Source: Glossina fuscipes
Taxonomy: Eukaryota > Arthropoda > Insecta > Diptera > Glossinidae
Assembly (NCBI RefSeq): GCF_014805625.2
Contig: NW_023998556.1
Span: 298,904-362,903 of the forward strand
DNA length: 64,000 nt
Direction of reading: 5' to 3'
Below are positions 47,910 to 58,373 of the stretch, one piece after another. The notes beneath the pieces were generated by a model. The model worked only from the letters and a program-made list of their open reading frames with translations. It made no database searches and was not told the origin of the DNA. The position numbers and the translations under genes are program-made. Every line of letters begins with the position of its first letter. The first letter of the stretch is position 1.

Positions 47910-49486
47910 ATTTCGCCAGAGAAATAAATTCTAAGACTAAACTCTTAAAAGCACTAGCATCTATCGGCTTTTATTAAAAACTCTACGGTACTTGAGATTC
48001 GAACCCACGACCAATGACTTGCTAGTCGAGATTGCTCGCCTTCGGCTACTCAGGTGGATTGTGTTTTCGTTTAGATCATTAAAACCATGAAATTCTTGAA
48101 GTTCCTCCTCTACACTTAGGGAATTATTTTCTTTTTTTTTGGAAAATGTTTGTATCTTGTCTTAAACTTTTGTACTCCTTCGATCGTCAAATTACCGCTT
48201 CTTATTCTTTTCATTTTCTATATCAAATTGACTGTTACCACTTTTTTTGCTTTTTTTGTTTTTGTAAGTTTATATAGTTTTTGTAAGTTTTTGTAAGTTT
48301 ATATAGTTTTTGATTTAGGATGAATTTCTGAATTTCAATCTGAAATTGTTTTTTCCCGGTTTCGAGGTTTTTGTTCTTTTAATAAACTTTTCACTAAGTA
48401 AGAAGCTCTAATTTCAATTGTTGCTTGCGTTCAGGTGGGTGTGCGTAATTTATAAACTAATAAAAGTGGTAAATTAGTTTTTTCTTTTCTCTTAAATTCA
48501 TCTTGATTGAAGTAATCACATTGATGCTTTTGATTATTATCTTTTTTTGTTTTAGCAATGTCAACATAATAATAATGTCAACATAAGGCTTCAAGTTTAC
48601 ACAAACAAGGTGCTTTAGACTGATAGATTGTTCTGACGCTTCTGGAATTTTCTGAGATTTATGATATCTTTTTTTCTTTTTTTTTTTTTGTTTACTTTAC
48701 TTGCACTTTTCCATAAACCTTTTGCAGTTATTGGATGCGATATTTTTTATCAACTTTAATTTTGGGATTCAATGTTCACGTTGAACTTTTATTTTGATAA
48801 GAATTTGTTTACCTATAACTCGTTTTTCTTTTACAGTAACTTTTCACTAAATAAGAAAAATTTACTTGCACAAAGTGAAAAAATTTTCATAAATTTTCTG
48901 TAGTTATTCGTCCAATATTTTTATTAATTTTTTTCTATGTCTTCCTTTGAACTTCACTCGTTGATTGTCTAAAACTTCACCCCGGTTGCTACTCTCGCGC
49001 TATTGCTCTCTGTTATGATCTTTGTCGCCGTAGCTGTTTCAATCAATCCATCGCGGTTTGTTTTTGTGTTTTCGTCTGAGTGCAACGGTTTTTGACTGAA
49101 TAGCTTGCGGTAGTTGCATTTACATTATTCCATATGGGTTATCAAATGCACGGGTTTCGTTTGGCCGTAGCAAAAAATATAATGCGAGTACCTGTCGCGA
49201 GATTTTTTTATTTCTCTAGTTATTTATTTTTTCGTTTTAAAAACGCTGATAAGAGCAAACAATTTCTTTTTGGTTTTTCCCAATCATCGATTTGTAATTT
49301 TATTTATTTTCTATTAATTTTTTTTCTTTAAGAAAATTTTTTCCTCTTCCTCTAGCTATATCTTTTACATATTTCACTATACCTTTCTTGTTCCTTGAAC
49401 TGACTACTTTTTCAAAATCTGTTTTTCTGTTAAACTTATTTTTCCTTTTTTCCAGAAATATTTTCTTATTCGTTGTCGCTGGAGAA
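46727..49486 (-). other. Leader region of the LTR element, T-rich on the plus strand
   Basis: No protein motif was seen. Long T runs dominate, with a short repeat TTTTTGTAAGTTTATATAG at 48258-48310. The SINE copy at 47882-48058 is inserted here. Open frames at 47325-47977 are simple-sequence products. Confidence 0.5.
47882..48058 (-). mobile_element. tRNA-derived SINE, copy 2, with (TAA)n tail
   Basis: On the minus strand the head holds an A-box-like TAGCCGAAGGCG (about 48037-48048) and an excellent B box, GGTTCGAATCT (48005-47995), spaced as in a tRNA gene. The body continues with CTCTACGGTA..GCCGATAGATGCTAGTGC and TTAGTCTTAGAATTTATTTC, and ends in about nine TAA units at 47884-47910. The 3' half matches the end of the I-clade LINE at 39697-39811. 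Confidence 0.88.
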
Positions 49487-49504
49487 GTTCCTGGTCGGGC
49501 CCCA
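49487..49504 (-). other. Candidate primer binding site
   Basis: Minus strand TGGGGCCCGACCAGGAAC starts two bases after the CTCACA end of the 5' LTR. It begins with TGG, the complement of the tRNA CCA end, as LTR elements require. The tRNA used cannot be decided by eye. Confidence 0.6.
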
Positions 49505-49506
49505 TT

Positions 49507-50147
49507 TGTGAGCGCTAATGCGCATACCTGGTGCTAGGGTGAGCTCAGCTGCTCCAGGCTTGCTTCACAAGAATTTTCTTTGTATGTGTTATTTATTTTT
49601 CTTTTATGATTTCTAGGCGGATTTAAAATTGTTTCTATTTCTTTGCTTTATAATTTTAAATACCATTTAACAAATTCTATGAGAATTCTTGAATTCAAAT
49701 GATCGTTTATTTGTTTCTATTTAATCTCTGATTTCAAAATTCTAATTTTAATTCTCGTTGCGCTTGATTAGTAAACTACTGAAGATGAGTTCTCCTCTTT
49801 CTTTTTACTTCAAATATAAGTTAACTTTTCTTAATCTAAAGATATATAACTACCGTCATTGTAACCGCACTAACCAGACTCAATTGTCCGCTCCTTCACT
49901 CACTCCTCGACCCACACGTTCTCCCTAACTTTTTCTAGTACTGACAAACTTGACTTCAACTTCGGCTTAAGTTAATTACTCTCAATCTGATTTGATTTCT
50001 CTTTACTCTACTTTCTCTTTACTTAATCCTAATCCTACCTAATTTATTCCAGCGCTCTAACTCTCTTAACCTAACTTACACTAGCACTCCCCCTCAGAGA
50101 TGAAGGTCCTGTGAGGTCAAAACAAGGTACGACTTTTGTTCCTCACA
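49507..50147 (-). repeat. Right (5') LTR, 641 bp
   Basis: Bounded by the short inverted ends TGTGAG (49507) and CTCACA (50142-50147). It is the more complete of the two copies. Confidence 0.7.
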
Positions 50148-50155
50148 ATTTATAA

Positions 50156-50995
50156 TGTTATAAACTTCGCCTTTTTCTAAGATACGGTCCGTATCAGTGG
50201 ATGGCGGATATTTTATTCAAGAGAAATACACTTCAAACTTCTTTTTATTTACAATTGTAATTCTTTAAATGTAGGATTATTTACAATTTGTTTTTTTACA
50301 ATATTTTCGACTGCTTAACTCAAATATTCTTTTTCTACTATTACGTCTTTCACAAATATTCTATTTATATACATTTATATCATCATACTACTAGTGCCTA
50401 ATTTTATGAGTTGATCTTTAATTCGTTAACCTGTTTTTCTGGTAACCGTTTTCATCGGCCTGCAACTGCATAACGCCTCACGAATGTGCATTTAGTTTCT
50501 TTTCTCTTTAAGGAATTTATTATTTGGGAACATTACTTAGCTGGAATCAACTAGATTTGGGATTTCCGCAACAATAATATTGTTATGAAATTCGTTTTTA
50601 CTGAGGATACGGTCCGTATCACTGGATCGCGAATATTTATGTACAAGAGAAATACACTACAAAGTTTCTTTTATTTATTTAATAACTGATATGAATTATA
50701 TTGTGTTGTTATTCTCAAATCACATATAATTTATAATTTTGCTTGAAAACGTGATTTTAGTGTGTTGTATTTTTTTCGATACCGGAGTTGTCGAGCTTGT
50801 CAATCAATTTATCATTCTTTTTAATGTAGGATTATTTACAAATTATTTTTGGCAATACTCTTGGCTGCTTAACGCAAGTATTCTTTGTCTACTTTTGTTG
50901 GTAACCATTTTCATCGGCCTGCAGCTGCACGACGCCTTGCGAATGTACATTTGGTTGTGGAAAATGACTAGATTTGGGATTTCCGTAACAATATA
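50156..50995. repeat. Two head-to-tail LTR-like units of about 425 bp
   Basis: Unit 1 (50156-50580) and unit 2 (50581-about 50995) both start TGTTAT(A/G)AA and contain a perfect 15-bp palindrome, GATACGGTCCGTATC (50181 and 50606). They share AAGAGAAATACACT, TAGGATTATTTACAA, TTTTCATCGGCCTGCA and TAGATTTGGGATTTCCG, and end near AACAATA. TG starts, AT richness and this size suggest two LTRs with no interior between them, the result of unequal recombination or tandem insertion. Confidence 0.7.
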
Positions 50996-51039
50996 ATAAA
51001 CAACCATTATAAGGTTTTTGCCATTTATTACCGTAATTC

Positions 51040-51640
51040 GCGTTGTTGGAACGTATGACATTTCTTTCTAGATTTGCGACCATGAAATGAAACTCATGGC
51101 AGTCAATTTCGACCATCCCGGATCTTCCCATGATTCGCGTTTGTGGAGGCAACCCGGAAAAAACTATTGGACTGGGAAAGATAGCACTGCTTGGCTGCTT
51201 GGTAAGAAATAAAATAAATAAAAGCACTAAAAAACTGCATCTTTTTATTTTTTTTTTCAGGTACAAGTGGGCACTCCCTAGAGCCTTGGCTGAAGAGAAA
51301 TAGAAAAAGAAAATTCAACGAAATTCATTACAAGGCGAAGAATACTGTAGAAAGATTTATTAGTATTAGTATTTCGAAAATCTAAGTACAGTTTTTGTAC
51401 GTTTCTGTAAGTCGCTGGCGCATCCTACAAGAAGAGCAAAAGAGCTGCTACAGCTCAAAGAAGCTGAGGATGTCCACTACAAAGTGGAAGGAGATCTTTT
51501 AAACACTTCAACACAGGGCGATCTATGAAGATGACGGTGTTGATATTTGGGTGGAGGTACTTCAATTGAGGCAGTTGAGCAAAGAAGTAAGAGGGTTGCT
51601 GTTAAAAAATTGGAAATGTTACAACAGTTCTAAAAATATA
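51040..51640 (+). pseudogene. PIF/Harbinger (HARBI1-like) DDE nuclease fragment with an intron
   Basis: Exon reading AVNFDHPGSSHDSRLWRQPG ends at 51201 and is joined in frame by a 59-nt GT-AG intron (51202-51260) to GTSGHSLEPWLKRNRKRKFN, EIHYKAKNTVERFI and a stop. HPGSSHDSR corresponds to the second catalytic Asp region of DDE_Tnp_4 nucleases, and GTSGHSLEPWL to the G-D-S-G-Y-x-L-x-P-W-L block, where the key Asp is now Thr. Downstream, another frame reads KSRWRILQEEQKSCY, like the VLKSRFR segment. The N-terminal part is absent. It could derive from a transposon or from a host HARBI1-like gene. Confidence 0.72.
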
Positions 51641-53280
51641 AATACATATTTTTATAATTCGCAAAATTTCTTGTAAATCGATTATGATCATTTCAACATT
51701 CAAATTCAATTATCATTTTATAGTCTAACACAAATTGTACATAACTTTGCCCTATGTGGTTTTTCATACAAAACAATCGTCATTTTTTACTCGTCTCTGT
51801 TAATAATGGGTTGTAATGGAAAATTCGAGGGGAAGTATTGAAAAGTTTTTGACAGTGACACATGATTAGCTCGTTCATGAAATAAATGTTTTATTTTATA
51901 TACATTACAATACGCTCCTATAATTTTTTCCATTTCTTTTTCCTTCTCTTCTTCATTCACAGAATCAAAAAATTCTAAGCCCACATCAGCATGTATAAAT
52001 TAAATTATATGCGCTGCACTTTCATGGGTACAATCTACAAGTATTCTCTTGAATAACCATCTAAGCTTTGATTTGAGTACCCCGAAGTAGGAATTAGTCG
52101 TTTTACCCTCAAATATTTCAGCAATTTATAAAATTGATTAATAAATAAAATAATAAAAAAAGAGTTGTCTTATATTTCTATCTTTACTTTTTTACCTCAA
52201 AATCACATAAAGATATTATTATTTTTTCTTCCATTTTTTACACACTTCTCATTACAACACACTGTGACTTGCTGAAAAGCAGATGACAAACCATAGCTCT
52301 AATTATGTATGTTGTTAACTAGATGTCATTTTCGAGTTTCGGCCTTTCTGGCTATATGTAAGCACGAGAGGTGCGAGAAACGTTCACTCAAAATTGTCAA
52401 AACCGGTATAAGCAAAATTACTGATGCTTTGTGTTAGTATTGATTGTTTAGGGCTGCATTTTTAAGAAAAGACAGCAATAAATTGAAAGTAAACTAATTT
52501 ACTTACAAGGACCTGAACCAAAATTTTACATATGTGGAAGGTGTGTAAATTAGTTTTTTTTTTTTGCTTTGCATTCCTATTGTCTAATTGAAATTCCTAA
52601 TTTGACAAAGCTTGTAATCAATTACGTATCATCAACCTTTCCTTACATTACCATATACTGTCGCTATCATTGATAAAGCGCAGCAGAACAAAAAATAAGA
52701 AAAGCCTCCTGGATATAATGGTCTTATCGCCAATTGGTCTAATCCATTTCACCAAACAAAACAAAAAAAAACTTAAGTGAAATGTTGCTATTAAATAATC
52801 AAATTATCTCATTCATTAGTAGAGAAATATCGAGTTGGCGAAGAAAGAATTTTATAAGACGTAAAAGGGCTCTTCGGCATGGTTGAAATTATCTTACGTT
52901 ACCCAAAAAGGTGTAAGTAAATGATTTTGTATATTTGTCAATAACGTAAACTCTTTCAAAAATTTGGATATGCAGAAGAGGCTTAGTCTTCTTAAAGAAT
53001 ATAATGATGTCGTCGATGTGTCACATACCATCAAGTTGGTTTAATTTTCGAATCGTTAAAAAAAGGAACTATTCACCGAGTTTAAAGATGCTTCTGCAGT
53101 TCTCGACTCAGTTAACGTCCCAATGTCCGACCTAGTCACATTCGGGCTGCTAACAAGGTTCTGTAACTTGATATGCAAGCATTTTCTCTGCATAGACATC
53201 TGAATTAACGACGATGATAGTTCTATATGGAGGATCTCTGACGGGTGCCCCTCAAAGTTTACATATGCATGAATCACGTA
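51641..53280. other. No gene identified; possible start of a decayed LINE
   Basis: AT-rich. Near 52700 one frame reads KPPGYNGLIANW, reminiscent of the PGxDG block at the start of LINE reverse transcriptases, but nothing continuous follows. Confidence 0.35.
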
Positions 53281-54345
53281 TTTAATTGCTTAATTGAGAA
53301 TTTGAAAATGTTTCGATACCGACGACCTTATCGCCTTCAGTGCACTCCTTGGGATAGATTTGGATACCCAATCTGGTCAATCCGCTATAGACGTTATTTC
53401 TAATCACGTGGCGTCTCTGCAACTAATATTGTCGATTCCTAGGTATCCTTGGTGCATAATTAAATTATACACAGAGGCGTTATCGCGTATAAAAAATTTA
53501 GCTCCCAATCGTATTCATGTGTTCGACAAAAGCTAACTTTCAGCTACGTTCGTATCCTTCATACGGCTGATCTTTATCCTTAACAATATGTCTTCGATTA
53601 GCTTTTGGCGTCTCCACTTATACACTAAGTTTCGATCAAATGGCAGATATTACGCCTTTGCCTGAAAGACCTCGTTTAAATGCTAATGTTGGCATCAACC
53701 ATATCTTTCCTGCTACACATCATCCGGCTTCACCTCTTCTCCATACTCTCAGGACCGTCAGCTTTTCTCATTGATTTTTCCAAGTTTTCGCTGAGAAACT
53801 TAATGATTTCAATACTCTGAAATTTTACGAAAGAATTCTCTTTATGAACCTTACATTTCTCCACCCGCGAGTAGAAGTCTTCACTCAGAAACTTAATAAT
53901 TTCAGTATTCTGAAATTTGACAAATGGATGTTTCTTTTGTTTCTCACATTTCGAAACCTGTAATCAAATTTCTGCGAGTAGAAAAATCTGCAATTACACC
54001 GGAAGAATCACAATTCTTAACTTAGTTAAAAATGCTTATACCTAGTTAACGTCAATTGGAAACATTTCTTTCATCTTTAGTGACGGATCTGAATCTGGTG
54101 TCATCGTCAATGGTTTTTCATGTGCTTACATTAACATTAAGGGATACGTCTCAACTCACCATAACTCCGTTTTCAAAGTCCCAGACAGCAAATCAGTTTT
54201 TTTAGCTCTATAATTGTTACCTGCAGTTAGAACTCATCCATATATACCGGAAATTAGATCCTTCTAAATCTTAAAAGCCTTTTAATTTTCACTTAACGGA
54301 CGTGTAATCGCCGAGCTAGCTAGTTCGGCAGGTATAGGAAGTTTC
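53281..54345 (+). mobile_element. Decayed LINE ORF2 end with RNase H motif
   Basis: One frame at 53338-53540 is open and protein-like (LLGIDLDTQSGQSAIDVIS, LILSIPRYPWCIIKLYTEAL). Further on, 54072-54210 reads FSDGSESGVIVNGF, matching the first Asp block of RNase H, followed by YVSTHHNSVFKVPDSKSVF. That order (RT C-terminal part, then RNase H) fits an I-clade ORF2. Many stops separate the pieces. Confidence 0.5.
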
Positions 54346-54652
54346 AAATTTTTGCCTCAGGGACACTCCACAGACGGTTACACCTAAAAGAAATGTATGT
54401 ATGAGTAGACGGGCGCACGAAACCTACTCGCCGAACGTGTAGATCACAAGGCCAATTCTAATTTTGCCAGGTAATATAGCTGAAAGGAATTGAACAGAAA
54501 AGAAATAGAAAGAAGATACATATATGGGGAAAAAAGAAAAGAAAAACTCATAGTGTTGCGAATATGCAACATACTTTGTATACACATTTCGCTTATTCTT
54601 TTCTAGGTCTCGAAAACACTTATTTACGTTTACATAAAAATGCCAGGATCTT

Positions 54653-55290
54653 TTGGAAAGATTTTTTACCACCATGGCGCACAACATAAGGAAGAGGACC
54701 CGGGCGCTGGGCAGAAGGCTGAAGGCCCTACGGGTGGAACGGTGGGCAGAAGGAGTTAGAACTGACGACGACTACCTTCTCATCGAGGAAATGTGTTACA
54801 AACTCGAAGCGGAGGGCGAAGACGTGTTTGTACCGTTCGGCCTTGATGGATAGGTGTTCAGCCAGTGATCTTCCAGCCGAAAACAAAGAAGAGTTTCTGA
54901 GACTGCTCATAAGATGTGCCATAGCGTGGTATATCTGTGGGCAGCTGGCATGCGAGGCATGTTTGCAGGAACTCACGCTGGATGAGAGCGCCTTCTGCCA
55001 AGAGAAGCGAGGTCGAAGAAGAAGGTTGCGAGAGATAAGCGGAATAGTTTGACCTGCACCTCGAAATATCTCAAGTCGGACTTTCCAATAGAAGATGTCC
55101 GCACAGCATTTAAGGAAGCGTACGAGGATTTTTACGCGGCCATCAGACAACATACGGTCGAGAAGAATATAGGCAAGTGCATGCAGGCGACCATAGTGGC
55201 ACGGCTTGTCTTTTTCCGGACAGCAAGATCGTGCAACAGCAACTTCATGGAGCGAAGGGACATCCATACAACTTCCTTCTAAGGTAAACA
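54653..55290 (+). CDS. Unrecognised, protein-like open frames with unusual GC-rich codons
   Basis: Three overlapping frames (54653-54853, 54828-55052, 55049-55282) carry protein-like sequence in succession: KRTRALGRRLKALRVERWAE, YLLIEEMCYKLEAEGEDVFV, then ENKEEFLRLLIRCAIAWYIC and GQLACEACLQELTLDESAF, then EDVRTAFKEAYEDFYAAIRQ. The consistent charge pattern and higher GC suggest one protein broken by two frameshifts. It precedes the gypsy pol remnant and could be its gag. I do not recognise it, and a separate element or host origin is possible. Confidence 0.4.
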
Positions 55291-55499
55291 TATGAAGATA
55301 TATTTCAAAATCTAACATGTATTTTTTTTTTCTTTTCAAATTTTAACGGAGATATGCCTCCGGTCGTCAGCTCTTCCGCGCGTTCATGCCACTCCCCCAC
55401 TCCTTACATTATACGCTGTATAACAATGATAAGTTTGAATTTATCTTTACTGGTTGTCATTTATAACTTAGTTATTTATTTCTATTTAATTTTAGATTA

Positions 55500-58310
55500 A
55501 GACACAATATGTGCCGCCACCAGACCATAGCAGCGAATATCCTGATTGGGACGTTAAACGCACTAAATTTCTGAAACAATTGCATAATCTAATGCAATGC
55601 CCATTAAAAAAATTTATTGATGCACAACAACGACATATCAGTGCATGTTAGAAGTAAAGTTTTACAAATATGGCGTCACATGAAAGAAGAACAGGCTCTG
55701 CATCTATCTTTTCATCTTTTTTTGATTTAGTTGATTGGGCAATGGAAGTTTTGGATATATATTCTATTAATACTTCACCAAATAATCAACCGAAAACTTC
55801 TGGCACCGTTGACTTAAAAAACGGATATTGGTAGGTCTCCACGGACACCCTTAGTAAGATATACACGGTGGCACGTCATGTCCTTCGGTTTACACTCGAG
55901 GCCAGAAACTTTGCAAAGAGCTTTAGAGAGAGTCTTCGGCCCTGAATTAGATTCATTCGCCTTTACATATCTGAATGACACCGGCCTTGATAAAGCCATC
56001 AAAAACATCAAGCCGCCAAGCAATATCAGAAAATTGAGATGTTGCCTATTTACAGGCTCATGGTATCCCAGACTATGCAACTATTGAAAGCCCACTAAAC
56101 AGCCTGTTGAAAAAGAACAGCTGTTGGAACTGAGGCTTAGAGGAGTAGAAAGCGTTTGATGATTTAAAACGCCGTTTGACGGAGGCAGCAGTTCTCGCGT
56201 GTCCTGATTTTAATGAACTACTTATAGTACAAATCGATGCTAGTAACGTTAGCTTGGGCACTGTCTTGACTCAAATTCAAAATGGAACAGAGCGGGATAT
56301 AGCTTATGCTAACCTAAGACTACGTGGAGCAGAGGCTAACTACTCCGCGACGGAGGAAGAGTGTCTAGCCATAGTCTGGGCAGTCCGTAGTTTGAGACCA
56401 TATCTAGAAGGGTATCATTTTAAAGTAATAACTGACCATCAGACTCTAAAATGGCGTAACACCATCGAAAACCTCACGAGAAGAGTTGCACATAAAGGCA
56501 TACCGAAGTTTCCCCATGATGTGGAATACAGAAAGGGTAAATACAACGTAATCGCCGATACCCTATCACGACAACCCCAAGAAACAGTTGAAGGATTCCA
56601 TGGATTGAAAACTGTCACAAACGTTTGCCCATGGCTTGACAGACTATTCAATCAAGTCGAAGACAGTTCCGAGAACACACCAGATTTTACAATAGGGAAT
56701 AACAGATTGTACCTTTTTGTCCCACCACAACAAGACGAAGAAGACAAAAATTCACAGAAATTGTGCGTTGCGAACTATGACAGAGCACGTGTCCTTCATG
56801 AAAACCACGATGCGCCTACAGGTGGTCACATAGGTATATGGAAAATAAGGAGACGCATTGCTAGACATTATTACTGGCCAGAAATGTTCCGGCAGATATC
56901 AAGATATGTTCGAGGGTGAAAATCGTGCCAGTAATATAAGGCGAGTCAATAAAGACCAGCAGGAAAAGTGGTGGTTTACCTGCCAAGCAAACCATGGCGC
57001 ACTGTGAGTGCGGGTTTAATTGGACCTCTCCCTAGGTCACAACATGGCGTTAGTAATAGTCGATCGGTTTACCAAGTAGGCATAAATTGTTCCACTGACT
57101 GCACCACCACCGAGCGTTAATAAAGACATTCCAAGAAAGAATACTCGCCTGATTCGGGGTGCCAAAATTAACGATCACCGATAACGGCAAACAATTTGTG
57201 AGCCGTCCATTCAAACGTTTTTTTGAAGAGGGTACGCGACAACAATTCGCGGAGCTTTATTCCTCACAAGAAAATCGTTTTCAGGATTCGGGTAAACCGA
57301 AAGATGGAAGGATTGGTAACGGGTTGAGTCCCGGAAGATGGCCTGACACTATTGGGAAGTTTTACGGGTTGTGGCTGAGTGATCGCCTGGAAAAACCCTT
57401 GAGAGTTCGCGTCGGTATATTGAGCCCATTCGTATATCCGGTAACCCGGATCCGTCTCGCCCACAACATCTCCGATTAAGTTAAAGCAAACGAATTTTGA
57501 GGTGATATTCCCAAATTGAAAGCCCATCCTGGAAACTTGGCAACCATGAGGACCGATAGAGAAGTGTGCAAACAAAACTCGAGGGTAGTTGAACGCTCCT
57601 TCATGGCGTTATCAACAGAGGAGGTTGAACTTGCACATAAAAGATGGTTGTTGGATACAACTAGCCACGCCAGCGTCAAGGATGTCGTCTCATATGGCAA
57701 CTTAATGGAACTTAATCAACATCACGGATGGCATGCGAAGCCTCAGATGAGGATGGCGTATGCCCCGGATTCTTGATACCCACAGATTTTGGTAAGACTG
57801 GCAATACCGTCGTGGAATCATCGTCTGTTCATTTTCGGAAAACTGTTCCCACCCACGATACAATGACCCCGGATGGCAAGCCTTGCTGAAAGATCACAGC
57901 GCCTATCAATAGGTTGTAGCAAAACTTCCCGACACGGGCAAGCGTGGGCCCATTTCTGCCCAAGAAAATGGTGTTTGGTATCGGGGCGTGAGAGCCCGAT
58001 CTGGATTGCAACAGATATTTGTTTTTTAGTTTAATGTATTTTTCATATTCGTACTAGGTAGGCAAATGAGCAAGTCGTGTTTACAGGTAAGTTTTCATTT
58101 TTTATTTCTTTGATATGAAATTAATAAAAATTTTCCTTTTTTTTAGCAAAAGAAGAAAGTCAAATAAAAAATCTGGCCCAGAACGAGCTACGGCATCGCC
58201 GCCGAAACCTCGACGCCGATTGGCGTCTTTGGTACGGCAATCGAGGCCTGGATCGCCGAGGCAGACGCCTCACTTATCGTGAAAATGCCGTGCAGAACCA
58301 CCGACAAATT
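55500..58310 (+). mobile_element. Ty3/gypsy retrotransposon pol remnant
   Basis: Pieces of pol come in canonical order without LTRs that I can define. RT: LKNGYW (55816), then MSFGLHSRPETLQRALERVF, with the catalytic box altered to YLND, then a diverged thumb (FTGSWYPRL). RNase H and integrase follow in the best frame (56176-56919), then the integrase core near 57160-57250 (PKLTITDNGKQFVS). The stretch 57480-58020 and a basic piece at 58150-58270 (PPKPRRRLASLVRQSRPGSP) may be the C-terminal tail. Stops and frameshifts occur throughout. Confidence 0.85.
56176..56919 (+). pseudogene. Gypsy pol segment: RNase H and integrase zinc finger
   Basis: The 247-codon frame begins in the RT thumb to RNase H linker (EAAVLACPDFNELLIVQIDA) and contains the RNase H motifs QIDAS, EEECLAIVWAV and TDHQTLKW, then the tether YNVIADTLSR. 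The HHCC integrase finger begins HENHDAPTGGHIGIWKIRRR and ends at a stop right after RYVRG, where the CxxC pair should come, so the zinc site is incomplete. Confidence 0.88.
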
Positions 58311-58330
58311 AATATAATAATTAATTTTAA

Positions 58331-58338
58331 GTAGTAAT

Positions 58339-58373
<35 letters not shown>

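Larger units (their letters stand above)
45274..50147 (-). mobile_element. LTR retrotransposon, internally deleted, with a long leader
   Basis: Direct repeats at both ends share CCTGGTGCT..GGG..AGCTCAG, TTGTAACCGCAC..ACCA, TCGACTTAAG..AACTA and TTTCTCTTTACT. The right copy starts TGTGAG and ends CTCACA, and an 18-nt primer-binding-site-like TGGGGCCCGACCAGGAAC sits two bases inside it on the minus strand. So the element reads leftward, with its 5' LTR at 49507-50147. Inside there is only a broken gag and no RT or integrase. The 2.7-kb leader carries a SINE copy. Confidence 0.75.

Noticed and set aside
47325..47977. Plus-strand open frames of 95 and 129 codons
   Set aside because: They run through T-rich simple sequence and the SINE tail; composition is dominated by Phe, Val and Ile repeats.
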